Both the position numbers and the translations under genes were made by a program. From Curtobacterium sp. MCBD17_035 (lineage in GTDB: Bacteria > Actinomycetota > Actinomycetes > Actinomycetales > Microbacteriaceae), in assembly GCF_003234815.2 (NCBI RefSeq), contig NZ_CP126279.1, forward strand, positions 1,736,001 to 1,800,000: 64,000 nucleotides of DNA, given 5' to 3'. The notes below the pieces were generated by a model. That model did no database searches. It worked only from the letters and a program-made list of their open reading frames with translations, and was not told the origin of the DNA. Every line of letters begins with the position of its first letter. The stretch's first letter is position 1. Positions 26,253-34,421 of this stretch are shown one piece after another.

Positions 26253-27764
26253 TCAGAGGACGTCCTCGTCGACCCAGTCGAAGGTCTTCGTGACGGCCTT
26301 CTTCCAGAGCCGGATCTGGCGCGCCCGCTCGGTCTCGTCGAGCTGGGGCTCCCACCGCTTGTCCTCCTGCCAGTTCGCCCGCAGCTCGTCGAGGTTCTGC
26401 CAGAACCCGACGGCGAGACCGGCCGCGTACGCCGCACCGAGCGCGGTGGTCTCCGCGACGACCGGCCGCACGACGGGCACGTCGAGGATGTCCGCCTGGA
26501 ACTGCATGAGGGCGTCGTTCGCGACCATGCCGCCGTCGACCTTGAGCTCCGTCAGGTCGACGCCCGAGTCGGCGTTGACGGCGTCGAGGACCTCGCGCGT
26601 CTGGAACGCGGTCGCCTCGAGCGCGGCGCGGGCGATGTGGCCCTTGTTCGCGTATCGGGTGAGCCCGACGATCGCACCACGGGCGTCCGAGCGCCAGTAC
26701 GGCGCGAACAACCCGGAGAAGGCCGGGACGACGTACACGCCGCCGTTGTCCTCCACGGTCGTCGCGAGCGCCTCGACCTCCGGCGCGCTCCCGATCAGGC
26801 CGAGGTTGTCGCGGAGCCACTGGATGAGCGACCCGGTGACGGCAATGGAGCCCTCGAGCGCGTAGTGCGTCGGCTGGTCGCCGAGCTTGTACCCGACCGT
26901 GGTGAGGAGCCCGTTCTCCGACCGGACGATGTCGGTTCCCGTGTTGAAGATGAGGAAGTTGCCGGTGCCGTACGTGTTCTTCGACTCGCCCTGGTCGAAC
27001 GCGGCCTGGCCGAACGTCGCGGCCTGTTGGTCGCCGAGGATGCCCGCGATCGGGACCTCGCGCAGCAGGTTCGACGGCTCGACCGTGCCGTACACCTCGG
27101 ATGACGAGCAGATCTTCGGCAGCATCGACTTCGGCACGCCGAACTGCTCGAGGATGTCGTCGCGCCACTCGAGCGTCTCGAGGTCCATGAAGAGGGTCCG
27201 CGACGCGTTCGTCACGTCGGTCGCGTGGACGCCTCCATCCGTGCCGCCGGTGAGGTTCCAGAGCACCCAGGTGTCGGTCGTCCCGAAGAGCAGGTCACCC
27301 GCCTCGGCCTTCTCCCGCGCCCCCTCGACGTTCTCGAGGATCCACATGATCTTGGTGCCGGCGAAGTACGTCGCGAGTGGCAGGCCGACGATCGACTTGA
27401 AGCGGTCGGTGTCACCGTCCGCGAGGCGGTCGACGATGGACTGCGTGCGGGTGTCCTGCCAGACGATCGCGTTGTAGACCGGCTTGCCCGTGGTCTTGTC
27501 CCACACGACGGCGGTCTCACGCTGGTTGGTGATGCCCACGGCCGCGACGTCGTGCCGGGTGATGTCCGCCCGCGAGAGCGCCTGACCGATGACCTCGCGC
27601 GTGTTGTCCCAGATCTCGGTCGGGTCGTGCTCCACCCAGCCCGCGCGGGGGAAGATCTGCTCGTGTTCCTTCTGCCCGACGGACACGATGGACCCGGAGT
27701 GGTCGAAGACGATCGCTCGCGTGCTCGTGGTGCCCTGGTCGATGGCGACGATGTAGTCGGCCAT
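26253..27764 (-). CDS. glpK: Glycerol kinase
   Basis: Phosphorylates glycerol to sn-glycerol 3-phosphate in the cytoplasm. The 503 residues are an FGGY kinase with the ATP-binding start [15 protein letters not shown], the substrate segment [20 protein letters not shown], and the C-terminal [21 protein letters not shown] 27764 has AGAGGAG upstream. The kinase follows glpF with a 164-nt spacer that contains a short direct repeat (GTGGTCGTGGA twice) and no evident promoter, so glpF-glpK is probably one transcript. No glpD is nearby. Confidence 0.96.
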   Translation of the reverse strand: MADYIVAIDQGTTSTRAIVFDHSGSIVSVGQKEHEQIFPRAGWVEHDPTEIWDNTREVIGQALSRADITRHDVAAVGITNQRETAVVWDKTTGKPVYNAIVWQDTRTQSIVDRLADGDTDRFKSIVGLPLATYFAGTKIMWILENVEGAREKAEAGDLLFGTTDTWVLWNLTGGTDGGVHATDVTNASRTLFMDLETLEWRDDILEQFGVPKSMLPKICSSSEVYGTVEPSNLLREVPIAGILGDQQAATFGQAAFDQGESKNTYGTGNFLIFNTGTDIVRSENGLLTTVGYKLGDQPTHYALEGSIAVTGSLIQWLRDNLGLIGSAPEVEALATTVEDNGGVYVVPAFSGLFAPYWRSDARGAIVGLTRYANKGHIARAALEATAFQTREVLDAVNADSGVDLTELKVDGGMVANDALMQFQADILDVPVVRPVVAETTALGAAYAAGLAVGFWQNLDELRANWQEDKRWEPQLDETERARQIRLWKKAVTKTFDWVDEDVL

Positions 27765-27928
27765 TGGTGTGTGCTCCTCTGGGTTGTCGGTGCCGGCCGC
27801 TGGTGCGGCGCGACGGTTCGGTTGGGACCGGTCCGGGAGGGACGGGGTCCGGTCGGCGGGTCCGCTCAGGGCCCGGGACGGGGACGTGGTCGTGGAAGCC
27901 CGTGGTCGTGGAGGCCCGTGGTCCCGCG

Positions 27929-28654
27929 TCAGCTGACGATCGGGAGCAGTGCCACGGACAGCACCGCCGCGAGCGCGCCGCCGACGAGCGGGCCGACGAC
28001 CGGGACCCAGGCGTAGGCCCAGTCATTCGATCCCTTGCCGCGGATCGGCAGGAAGGCGTGTGCGATGCGGGGACCGAGGTCACGCGCCGGGTTGATCGCG
28101 TACCCGGTCGGTCCGCCCAGGCTCACACCGATCGCGATGACCAGGAAGGCCACGGGGATGGCGCCGAGCTCCGCGGGGGTCTTGCCGTTCGTGAAGGCGA
28201 TGATGACGAAGACGAGGACGAACGTGCCGATGATCTCGGTCACGAGGTTCCAGGCGTAGTTGCGGATGGCAGGACCGGTGGAGAACACGCCGAGCTTGGC
28301 TGCCGGGTCCGGTTCCTGGTCGAAGTGCTGCCGGTATGCGAGCCAGCACAGCACCGCTCCGATGACCCCACCGATCATCTGCGCGAGCCAGTACAGCAGC
28401 ATCGTGCCGAACGAGATGTTGCCGAGGATGAACTGCGCCAGACTCACCGCCGGGTTGAGGTGCGCACCCGACTTGTACGACACCGTGACGCCGGCGAACA
28501 CGGCGAAGCCCCAACCGATCGTGACCATCAGGGTGCCGGCCGCGAACCCCTTGGTCTTCGTCAGGGCGACGTTCGCCACGACGCCGGTGCCGAGGAGGAC
28601 CAGCACCGCCGTGCCCACCACCTCGGAGAGGAACTTGATCCCGATGCCGTCCAT
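27929..28654 (-). CDS. glpF: Glycerol uptake facilitator (aquaglyceroporin)
   Basis: A six-helix channel of 241 residues for passive glycerol entry. Both NPA boxes are present: [10 protein letters not shown] in the first half and [10 protein letters not shown] in the second. The aspartate after the second box marks the glycerol-conducting branch rather than a pure water channel. ATG 28654 begins [14 protein letters not shown] and has a perfect AAGGAGGT ribosome site at 28659-28666, the strongest in the window, which suggests high translation. It is divergent from dhaKLM. Confidence 0.95.
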   Translation of the reverse strand: MDGIGIKFLSEVVGTAVLVLLGTGVVANVALTKTKGFAAGTLMVTIGWGFAVFAGVTVSYKSGAHLNPAVSLAQFILGNISFGTMLLYWLAQMIGGVIGAVLCWLAYRQHFDQEPDPAAKLGVFSTGPAIRNYAWNLVTEIIGTFVLVFVIIAFTNGKTPAELGAIPVAFLVIAIGVSLGGPTGYAINPARDLGPRIAHAFLPIRGKGSNDWAYAWVPVVGPLVGGALAAVLSVALLPIVS

Positions 28655-28722
28655 CGGCGACCTCCTTGTCATGAGGAGGAGGTGCGGGCGACCCGCCACT
28701 CCCCGTTGAGTGATTCTCGCCG

Positions 28723-28728
28723 AGCATA
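28723..28728 (-). promoter_or_regulatory. -10 box (TATGCT) of glpF-glpK
   Basis: On the minus strand TATGCT predicts a start near 28716 and a 62-nt leader ending in AAGGAGGT. The upstream palindrome (28780-28793) would lie about 65-77 bases before that start. Confidence 0.4.
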
Positions 28729-28779
28729 GCGGCGGGCGAGGGCTCCCAGGATGGCCGATCCGCGGCCGTGCGGACGGGT

Positions 28780-28793
28780 TGCACGAACGTGCA
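28780..28793. promoter_or_regulatory. Palindromic operator 1 (TGCACG-AA-CGTGCA)
   Basis: A perfect 6+6 bp palindrome with an AA centre, on the glpF side of the glpF-dhaK intergenic region. An identical-arm copy lies 67 bp away. The regulator is unknown; LacI, DeoR or SorC-type proteins are candidates by site shape only. Confidence 0.7.
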
Positions 28794-28846
28794 GGGGGAG
28801 GAGTGGGCCGCTCCTGCTCGACGACCGCACGAGGGTCCGACGATCC

Positions 28847-28860
28847 TGCACGTTCGTGCA
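28847..28860. promoter_or_regulatory. Palindromic operator 2 (TGCACG-TT-CGTGCA)
   Basis: The second copy, whose symmetry extends to 18 bp (28845-28862, CC...GG). It lies just before the expected -35 region of dhaK, about -50 to -37 from the predicted start. The centres of the two sites are 67 bp apart. Together with operator 1 it is the main content of the 306-bp gene-free gap 28655-28960. Confidence 0.7.
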
Positions 28861-28884
28861 GGCAGTCCTGCGGAGCCCTCGCGC

Positions 28885-28890
28885 TACATT
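28885..28890 (+). promoter_or_regulatory. -10 box (TACATT) of dhaKLM
   Basis: TACATT predicts a start near 28897 and a leader of about 64 nt ending in the GGGAGG ribosome site of dhaK. Confidence 0.45.
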
Positions 28891-28960
28891 GACGTCCAGC
28901 ACCGGACGACGACGACCGTGACCACCCTCGTCGTCTCGGGCCGACCACGGGAGGCACCGC

Positions 28961-29962
28961 ATGAAGAAGCTCGTCAACGATCCGCGCGAGGTCGTCACGG
29001 AGACGGTCCGCGGGTTCGCGCTCGCCCACGCCGGGGCCGTCGTCCTCCAGGAGGACCCCGTCCACCTCCGCCGCGCCGACGCGCCGGTCGCCGGCAAGGT
29101 CGCCATCGTCAGCGGTGGGGGGAGTGGCCACGAGCCGCTGCATGCCGGGTTCATCGGGTACGGCATGCTCGACGCCGCGGTGCCGGGACCGGTCTTCACG
29201 TCGCCGACGCCCGACCCGATCGTCGACGCGACGAAGGCGGTGGACGGGGGAGCGGGTGTGCTCCACATCGTCAAGAACTACACGGGCGACGTCCTCAACT
29301 TCGAGACGGCCGCCGAACTCGCCGAGGCCGAGGGGATCCGCGTCGTGTCGGTGCTCGTCGACGACGACGTCGCCGTGCAGGACTCCCTCTACACGGCAGG
29401 GCGCCGCGGGGTCGCCGGCACCGTCGTCGTGGAGAAGCTCGCCGGAGCGGCGGCGCAACGCGGTGACGACCTCGACGCGGTCGCGGACGTCGCCCGACGC
29501 GCGATCGCGTCGACACGGTCCATGGGGTTGGCGCTCGCGCCGTGCACGGTGCCGCACGCGGGGGAGCCGTCGTTCACCCTCGGGGACGACGAGGTCGAGC
29601 TCGGCATCGGCATCCACGGCGAACCCGGGCGCGAGCGCATCCCGATGGCCCCGGCCGACGTCCTCGTCGAGCAGGTGATCGAACCGGTGCTCGCGGACCT
29701 CGACGCACCGCGCGGTTCCCGCGTGCTCCTGTTCGTCAACGGGATGGGCGGCACGCCGCTGTCCGAGCTGTACATCGTGTTCCGCCGCGCCGCCGAGATC
29801 CTGTCGGACCAGGGACTCGAGCTGTCGCGTAGCTTGGTCGGGAACCACGTCACGTCCCTCGAGATGCAGGGGTTCTCGATCACCGTCACGGTGCTCGACG
29901 ACGACTCCACCGCACTCTGGGACGCCCCGGTCGAGACCCCGGCGCTCCGCTGGGGCCGCTGA
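28961..29962 (+). CDS. dhaK: PTS-dependent dihydroxyacetone kinase, DhaK subunit
   Basis: Binds dihydroxyacetone covalently and receives phosphate from ADP-bound DhaL. It has 333 residues with SGGGSGHEPLH in the first domain, a KNYTGDVLNFE segment, and the hemiaminal-forming histidine in GIGIHGEPG near residue 220. ATG 28961 has GGGAGG upstream. First gene of dhaK-dhaL-dhaM; separate K, L and M genes mark the phosphotransferase-driven type rather than the ATP-dependent single-chain kinase. Confidence 0.96.
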   Translation: MKKLVNDPREVVTETVRGFALAHAGAVVLQEDPVHLRRADAPVAGKVAIVSGGGSGHEPLHAGFIGYGMLDAAVPGPVFTSPTPDPIVDATKAVDGGAGVLHIVKNYTGDVLNFETAAELAEAEGIRVVSVLVDDDVAVQDSLYTAGRRGVAGTVVVEKLAGAAAQRGDDLDAVADVARRAIASTRSMGLALAPCTVPHAGEPSFTLGDDEVELGIGIHGEPGRERIPMAPADVLVEQVIEPVLADLDAPRGSRVLLFVNGMGGTPLSELYIVFRRAAEILSDQGLELSRSLVGNHVTSLEMQGFSITVTVLDDDSTALWDAPVETPALRWGR

Positions 29963-29985
29963 CCGCCCCGACAGAGAGGAACGAC

Positions 29986-30624
29986 ATGCCGCTCGACACC
30001 GACTGGGCGACGCAGTGGATCCGCAGGACCGCCGACGTCATCCGGGACAACCGCACCGACCTCATCGCCCTCGACCGCGAGATCGGGGACGGCGACCACG
30101 GGGAGAACCTCGACCGTGGGTTCCACGCCGTCGTCGAGTCCCTCGATGACGGCGACCTGGCGACCCCCGGCGCGGTCCTCAAGCTCGTCGCCACGCGGCT
30201 CATCAGCACGGTCGGCGGCGCGTCGGGACCGCTCTTCGGCACCGCGTTCCTGCGCGCGTCGCAGGCGCTGGGGGATCGTGAGACGCTCGACGCCGACGCC
30301 GTGGTCGCCCTGCTGACCGCCGCGCGGGACGGCATCGTCGCCCGCGGCAAGGCCGAGCCCGGCGACAAGACCATGATCGACGCGTGGACGCCGGCCGTCA
30401 ATGCCGGCACCGCCGCGGCGGCCGGGGGAGCGACCCCGGAGGCCGTGCTCGTGGCGGCGGCCGACGCAGCGGCCGAGGGCGCGGCGGCGACCGAGCCGCT
30501 CGTCGCGCGCAAGGGCCGGGCGAGCTACCTGGGGGAGCGCGCCGTGGGGCACCGCGATCCGGGCGCGCAGTCGACCGCGCTGCTCCTCCGGGCAGCGGTG
30601 GACGCATCGGGCGGCCCGGCGTGA
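29986..30624 (+). CDS. dhaL: Dihydroxyacetone kinase, DhaL (ADP-binding) subunit
   Basis: Holds ADP as a fixed cofactor that is phosphorylated by DhaM and then phosphorylates DhaK-bound dihydroxyacetone. The 212-residue all-helical protein has the metal-ligand aspartates in DREIGDGDHGENLDRG near residue 30 and the phosphate-binding GGASGPLFGTAFL. GAGAGGA precedes the ATG. The last codons overlap the dhaM GTG (GTGA), so DhaL and DhaM are translationally coupled. Confidence 0.95.
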   Translation: MPLDTDWATQWIRRTADVIRDNRTDLIALDREIGDGDHGENLDRGFHAVVESLDDGDLATPGAVLKLVATRLISTVGGASGPLFGTAFLRASQALGDRETLDADAVVALLTAARDGIVARGKAEPGDKTMIDAWTPAVNAGTAAAAGGATPEAVLVAAADAAAEGAAATEPLVARKGRASYLGERAVGHRDPGAQSTALLLRAAVDASGGPA

Positions 30625-31328
30625 GCGTCGGGATCCTCGTCGTCTCGCACAGCGCCAAGATCGCCGAGGGCGTCGTCGAGCTCGCGGCACAGATGGCCCC
30701 GGACGTCCGGTTCGCGACCGCGGGCGGCACCGACGACGGCGGCATCGGGACGAGCTTCGAGGCCGTCACCGACGGCATCGCCGCGCTCGGCGACACCGAC
30801 GGCGTCGTCGTCCTGTGTGACCTCGGTTCGGCCTACCTGACGACCGACACCGCACTCGACTTCTTGACGGACGACGACCGTGGTCGGGTGCACGTCTCGC
30901 ACGCGCCGCTGGTCGAGGGGACCGTCGCAGCCGCGGTCGCGGCGCAGACCGGAGGCGACACCCACGCGGTGGTCGCGGCCTCGGAGTCCGCCGGGGGAGC
31001 GGACACACCGGACGGGCCGGAGTCCCTACCGGACGGTGACACCCCGGCCGGACCGACCACGGGCGTCGTCTCGGCGACGGTCGAGCTCGTGAACGCCTCG
31101 GGACTCCACGCCCGACCCGCGGCCGAGTTCGTCAAGACCGCCGCCAAGTACGACGCTTCGGTCACCGTGAACGGCGTGGACGCCAAGAGCCTGCTGGCGA
31201 TCATGGCGCTCGCACTGCCCCAGGGCGCGACCGTCGCCATCGACGCGACGGGGGAGGACGCGCGGGACGCGGTCGAGGCGCTCGTCGCGCTCACGGCCTC
31301 CGGGTTCGGTGAGCGGGACGCCGAGTAA
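30621..31328 (+). CDS. dhaM: Dihydroxyacetone kinase phosphotransfer subunit DhaM (EIIA-HPr fusion)
   Basis: Passes phosphate from the PTS to DhaL. Of 235 residues, about 1-125 form a mannose-type EIIA domain with the active histidine in LVVSHSAKIAEG. An acidic, proline-rich linker follows (about 120-150), then a complete HPr domain with the active histidine in SGLHARPAAEFVKTA. E. coli DhaM also carries an EI-like domain; it is absent here, so cellular EI must charge the HPr part. The GTG at 30621 overlaps the dhaL stop. Confidence 0.94.
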   Translation: MSVGILVVSHSAKIAEGVVELAAQMAPDVRFATAGGTDDGGIGTSFEAVTDGIAALGDTDGVVVLCDLGSAYLTTDTALDFLTDDDRGRVHVSHAPLVEGTVAAAVAAQTGGDTHAVVAASESAGGADTPDGPESLPDGDTPAGPTTGVVSATVELVNASGLHARPAAEFVKTAAKYDASVTVNGVDAKSLLAIMALALPQGATVAIDATGEDARDAVEALVALTASGFGERDAE

Positions 31329-31366
31329 CCGTGAGCGAAAATCGGACAACGGCTGGGTCCGGCGAC

Positions 31367-31372
31367 TAGCGT
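31367..31372 (+). promoter_or_regulatory. -10 box (TAGCGT) of the DUF4190 gene
   Basis: TAGCGT with a possible -35 TCGGAC at 31342-31347 (19-nt spacer). It predicts a start near 31379 and a leader of about 60 nt with GAGAGGGA before the ATG. Confidence 0.4.
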
Positions 31373-31438
31373 CCGCGGTGACGCGCGACGCCGCACTCCG
31401 ACGGCCCCTGGGCGCGTCCCGTTCGAGAGGGACCCCGC

Positions 31439-31753
31439 ATGTCCGAGAACTACCCGCCCGCACCGACTGAGCCCGGCGGTCCCGTCACCGCTCCGTCGCG
31501 CTCGAACGGTCTCACGATCGCCGCCCTCGTGCTCGGGGTCATCGGTGTCGTGTTCGCGCTCCTCGTCCCCATCATCGGGATCATCTGCGGCGTCCTGGCG
31601 CTCGTGCTCGGCCTCGTGGCGCGTCGACGCGGCGCTGCCGCTGGGCGCGGGCGCGGCATGGCACTGGCTGGCGTCATCCTGGGCGCCATCGCCATCGTCG
31701 CGGCGATCGTGAACATCATCGTCGCGGCGTCGATCATCTCGCAGCACATGTGA
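31439..31753 (+). CDS. Small DUF4190-type membrane protein
   Basis: A 104-residue protein with a proline-rich first 25 residues and two membrane helices (ALVLGVIGVVFALLVPIIGIICG and GVILGAIAIVAAIVNIIVAA) separated by a short basic loop (RRRGAAAGRGRG). This is the DUF4190 layout, common in Actinobacteria and without an assigned function. Its own promoter and the following strong hairpin mark it as a single-gene unit. Confidence 0.8.
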   Translation: MSENYPPAPTEPGGPVTAPSRSNGLTIAALVLGVIGVVFALLVPIIGIICGVLALVLGLVARRRGAAAGRGRGMALAGVILGAIAIVAAIVNIIVAASIISQHM

Positions 31754-31770
31754 CACTCCTGCGGATCGAC

Positions 31771-31801
31771 GGATGGCCTCGGCAGAACGCCGGGGCCATC
31801 C
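31771..31801 (+). terminator. Hairpin terminator after the DUF4190 gene
   Basis: GGATGGCCTCGGC pairs with GCCGGGGCCATCC over 13 positions (one G-T pair) around the 5-nt loop AGAAC, 17 nt after the stop codon. Confidence 0.75.
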
Positions 31802-31859
31802 GCCGTTCCGAGCAGGGCAGTCCGCGTTCCAAGCCGGCCCAGCACTGGCGCTTACCTGA

Positions 31860-31874
31860 CATAATATGCATTAT
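31860..31874. promoter_or_regulatory. A+T-rich palindrome with CATAAT -10-like box
   Basis: ATAAT-ATGC-ATTAT (31861-31874) is the most A+T-rich spot of the region. CATAAT at 31860-31865 could be a -10 box, giving a long leader of about 130 nt that contains the 24-bp repeats. The palindrome could also be a repressor site. The function is a guess from position. Confidence 0.35.
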
Positions 31875-31899
31875 CGGCGCCCGTCAGAGTCGGCAGACC

Positions 31900-31971
31900 G
31901 GGTGTCCGGTCGGCAGCATCCACGGGTGTCCGGTCAGCAGCATCCACGGGTGTCCGGTCAGCAGAGTTCAC
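31900..31971 (+). repeat. Three tandem 24-bp repeats
   Basis: Units at 31900-31923, 31924-31947 and 31948-31971, each beginning GGGTGTCCGGTC. Units 1 and 2 differ by one base; unit 3 diverges in its last third. They end 34 nt before the monooxygenase ATG. The length is a multiple of three and the region is open in more than one frame, but no start codon with a ribosome site supports a leader peptide. Confidence 0.85.
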
Positions 31972-32005
31972 CCGGGCGAAACACGATCCATGGCATCAAT
32001 GGGAC

Positions 32006-33382
32006 ATGGACCCGCTCATCCTCGGCATCTTCCAGAGCCTCAGCCCGAACGGCACCGTCGGGTCGGCGTGGCAGCACCCCGACGACCGCTCGGCCGACTT
32101 CACCGACCTCGACCACTGGATCCGTCTGGCACGGATGTTCGAGGAGGCACGGCTCGACCTCCTGTTCCTCGCCGACAGCTACGGGTTCCCGGCGCTCGAC
32201 GGCGAACTCATCCCGGCCTCGGTCAAGGAGGGTCGTGGGATCCCGGGCGGCGATCCGATGCCGCTCGTGACCGCGCTTGCCGCGGCGACCGAGCGACTCG
32301 GGTTCATCCTCACGGCCTCCACCACGGTCGAACCACCCGCGGCGAACGCCCGCAGGTTCGCCACGCTCGACCACTTCACCAAGGGCCGGATCGGCTGGAA
32401 CATCGTCACCGGGTCCTCGGGCGCGACCGCGGCGGACCTGATGGGCAAGGCCCTCGTGCCGCACGACGAGCGCTACGACATGGCGGACGACTACCTGGCG
32501 CTCGACCTGGCGCTGTGGGAGGACTCGTGGGCCGACGACGCGCTGGTCCGGGACAAGGCGACGAACACGTACGCGGATCCGGCCGGGGTCCGGATGATCA
32601 CGCACGACGGGCCGTACTTCCGCTCGCGCGGCATCCTCAACCTGCCGCCGTCGCCGCAGCGAACGCCGCTCCTCGTCCAGGCCGGGACATCGGGGCGCGG
32701 GATGCGGTTCGCCGGTGAGCACGCCGAAGCCGTGTTCGTCGCCGGCGGGGCACCGGAGCGGGTCGCACGGAACATCGCCGCGATCCGGCAGGCCGCGGTC
32801 GAGGCCGGCCGCTCCCCCAGCGCCGTCAAGGTCCTGGTCGGCGCGCTGTTCCTCGTCGGACCGACCGAGGAGGCGGCGCAGCGGACGCACCGGGAGATGC
32901 TCGCGATGTCGACGCCCGAGGGGGCCGCGGCGATCTTCGCCGGGAACACCGGTGTCGACCTCCTGGCGCTCGACCCGGACCAGCCTCTGGCGCAGCAGCG
33001 GACCGAGCTCGGGCTGTCGAACCTGCAGCGGTACCTCGGCCGTGACGGTCGCCCCGGCCCCACCGTGCGCGAGATCATCGAGGACTTCCGGGTGACGGGC
33101 ATCAACGGCAGCGTCTTCGTCGGAACCGGCGCGAGCGTGGCGGACCAGGTCGAGGAGTTCGTGCGGACGACGGGTGCGGACGGGTTCCTCATCCAGCCCC
33201 ACATGACGCCGGGCACGTACGAGGACCTCATCGAGTACCTGCTGCCGGTGCTCCGTGCCCGCGGTCTCGCCCGGGACGAGTACGTCGGCGACACCCTGCG
33301 CGAGCGGTTCTTCGGGCCCGGACACCGGCGCCTCCCCGCCGAGCTGCGCCGGAACGCGGGTGCCGTGACGACGGTGTCCTGA
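32006..33382 (+). CDS. NtaA/SnaA/DszA-type flavin-dependent monooxygenase (LLM class)
   Basis: A bacterial-luciferase-like oxygenase of 458 residues that uses reduced flavin supplied by a separate reductase. The family signature regions are the start DPLILGIFQSLSPNG, the LDLLFLADSYGF segment, HFTKGRIGWNIVTGSS, RYDMADDYLALDLALWEDSW and PLLVQAGTSGRGMRFAGEHAEAVF. Members attack sulfur compounds, nitrilotriacetate or other small organics; the substrate cannot be told. No flavin reductase adjoins it. The ATG lacks a ribosome site. The unusual repeat-bearing upstream region suggests separate regulation or acquisition. Confidence 0.9.
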   Translation: MDPLILGIFQSLSPNGTVGSAWQHPDDRSADFTDLDHWIRLARMFEEARLDLLFLADSYGFPALDGELIPASVKEGRGIPGGDPMPLVTALAAATERLGFILTASTTVEPPAANARRFATLDHFTKGRIGWNIVTGSSGATAADLMGKALVPHDERYDMADDYLALDLALWEDSWADDALVRDKATNTYADPAGVRMITHDGPYFRSRGILNLPPSPQRTPLLVQAGTSGRGMRFAGEHAEAVFVAGGAPERVARNIAAIRQAAVEAGRSPSAVKVLVGALFLVGPTEEAAQRTHREMLAMSTPEGAAAIFAGNTGVDLLALDPDQPLAQQRTELGLSNLQRYLGRDGRPGPTVREIIEDFRVTGINGSVFVGTGASVADQVEEFVRTTGADGFLIQPHMTPGTYEDLIEYLLPVLRARGLARDEYVGDTLRERFFGPGHRRLPAELRRNAGAVTTVS

Positions 33383-33397
33383 CGCCGGGGACCGCGC

Positions 33398-33403
33398 TAC
33401 CAT
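33398..33403 (+). promoter_or_regulatory. -10 box (TACCAT) of the DinB-like gene
   Basis: TACCAT lies 6 nt before the ATG at 33410, so the predicted start is the A of the start codon. It directly follows the monooxygenase stop. Confidence 0.5.
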
Positions 33404-33409
33404 CGCGCC

Positions 33410-33955
33410 ATGGACGACGTCGTGGTCGATGCGGTGGGACGCCCCGAGCCGCCGGTCGCGGCCGACGAGGCCGCGACACTCGTCGGGTTCCTCGAGTACC
33501 AGCGCGCGACCTTCGCGTGGAAGACGTCGGGCCTCGACGCCGCGGGTCTCACGACGAGCGTCGGCGTCTCGACCATGACGCTCGGGGGGATGCTGAAACA
33601 CCTCGCGCTCGTCGAGGACGACTGGTTCGACCACGTCGTGCTCGGGCACCCCGACCGCGCTCCCTGGGACGCCGTCGACTGGGACGTCGACCCGGACTGG
33701 GAGTGGCGGACCGCCGCGGACGACGACCCCGACGCCCTCCGGTCGCTGTGGACCGAGGCGGTGGAGCGCGCTCGCGGCGCCGTCGCGACCGCGCTCGCGG
33801 ACGGCGGACTCGACCGGGCGTCGGCCGTGGCGTGGCCGGACGGGCGACGGCCGAGCCTCCGCTGGGTGCTCTGCCACATGATCGAGGAGTATGCCCGGCA
33901 CAACGGGCACGCCGACCTGATCCGGGAGGCCGTGGACGGACTCGTCGGCGAGTGA
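33410..33955 (+). CDS. DinB-family / DUF664 protein
   Basis: A four-helix-bundle protein of the DinB/YfiT superfamily, 181 residues. The metal-ligand histidines fit MLKHLALVEDDWF near residue 65 and EEYARHNGHADLI near 165. Actinobacterial DUF664 members are thought to be mycothiol-dependent thiol transferases, which fits the mshC gene in this window, but the reaction of this member is unknown. Not related to DNA polymerase IV despite the name. The transcript is probably leaderless. Confidence 0.85.
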   Translation: MDDVVVDAVGRPEPPVAADEAATLVGFLEYQRATFAWKTSGLDAAGLTTSVGVSTMTLGGMLKHLALVEDDWFDHVVLGHPDRAPWDAVDWDVDPDWEWRTAADDDPDALRSLWTEAVERARGAVATALADGGLDRASAVAWPDGRRPSLRWVLCHMIEEYARHNGHADLIREAVDGLVGE

Positions 33956-33985
33956 CGGGCGCGGGCGGAGAGCCGCCGCCAGCGC

Positions 33986-34014
33986 TTGTCGTCGCCCGCC
34001 GTGCTCGGCAGACT
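33986..34014 (+). promoter_or_regulatory. Promoter of the VOC gene (TTGTCG-N17-CAGACT)
   Basis: -35 TTGTCG (33986-33991), exactly 17 nt of spacer, -10 CAGACT (34009-34014), and then 6 nt to the ATG at 34021. This is one of the clearest two-box promoters here and predicts a leaderless mRNA. Confidence 0.55.
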
Positions 34015-34020
34015 CAGGGC

Positions 34021-34416
34021 ATGACCGTTCGGTGGTTCAGCGTCGTCGTGGATTGTCAGGACCTGCACGCGCAAGCGCGGTGGTGGGCGGACACGCTCGA
34101 CTGGCGACTCGTGTACGAAGCCGACGACGAGGCGGTGATCGTGCCGCCTCACGCACTCGATCCCTCTCGTCTCGTGCCCCTGCACGAGCGGGGTCCGGGC
34201 CTCGTGTTCGTCCCGGTCCCCGAAGGCAAGACGGTGAAGAACCGACTCCACATCGACCTCGCGCCAGGACCGGAGGACGACCAGGCCACCGACGTGCAGG
34301 CGTTGCTCGACCGCGGCGCGACCCGCGCGGACGTCGGTCAGGACGACGACGTCTCCTGGGTCGTCCTGCGCGACCCCGAGGGCAACGAGTTCTGCGTGCT
34401 CTCCCCGCGCGACTGA
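34021..34416 (+). CDS. VOC family (glyoxalase-like) protein
   Basis: A 131-residue single-chain vicinal-oxygen-chelate protein with paired beta-alpha-beta units. It shows WFSVVVDCQDLHAQARWWADTL at the start, HIDLAPG in the middle and DPEGNEFCVLSPRD at the end, the pattern of the Glyoxalase_6 group. Such proteins isomerise, split or bind small metabolites or antibiotics; no substrate can be assigned. Its stop lies 5 nt from the convergent NUDIX gene. Confidence 0.87.
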   Translation: MTVRWFSVVVDCQDLHAQARWWADTLDWRLVYEADDEAVIVPPHALDPSRLVPLHERGPGLVFVPVPEGKTVKNRLHIDLAPGPEDDQATDVQALLDRGATRADVGQDDDVSWVVLRDPEGNEFCVLSPRD

Positions 34417-34421
34417 CCGCG

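Noticed and set aside
27887..27924. Direct repeat of GTGGTCGTGGA between glpF and glpK
   Set aside because: Only two short imperfect copies in G-rich sequence; no promoter or attenuator structure goes with them.
31900..31971. CRISPR array
   Set aside because: The 24-bp units are contiguous with no spacers, and no cas genes are present.
31866..32270. Upstream open frame with repeated octapeptide (RVSGQQHP) as a leader peptide
   Set aside because: No ribosome site, the predicted transcript start lies after its ATG, and it runs 265 bases into the monooxygenase gene in another frame.
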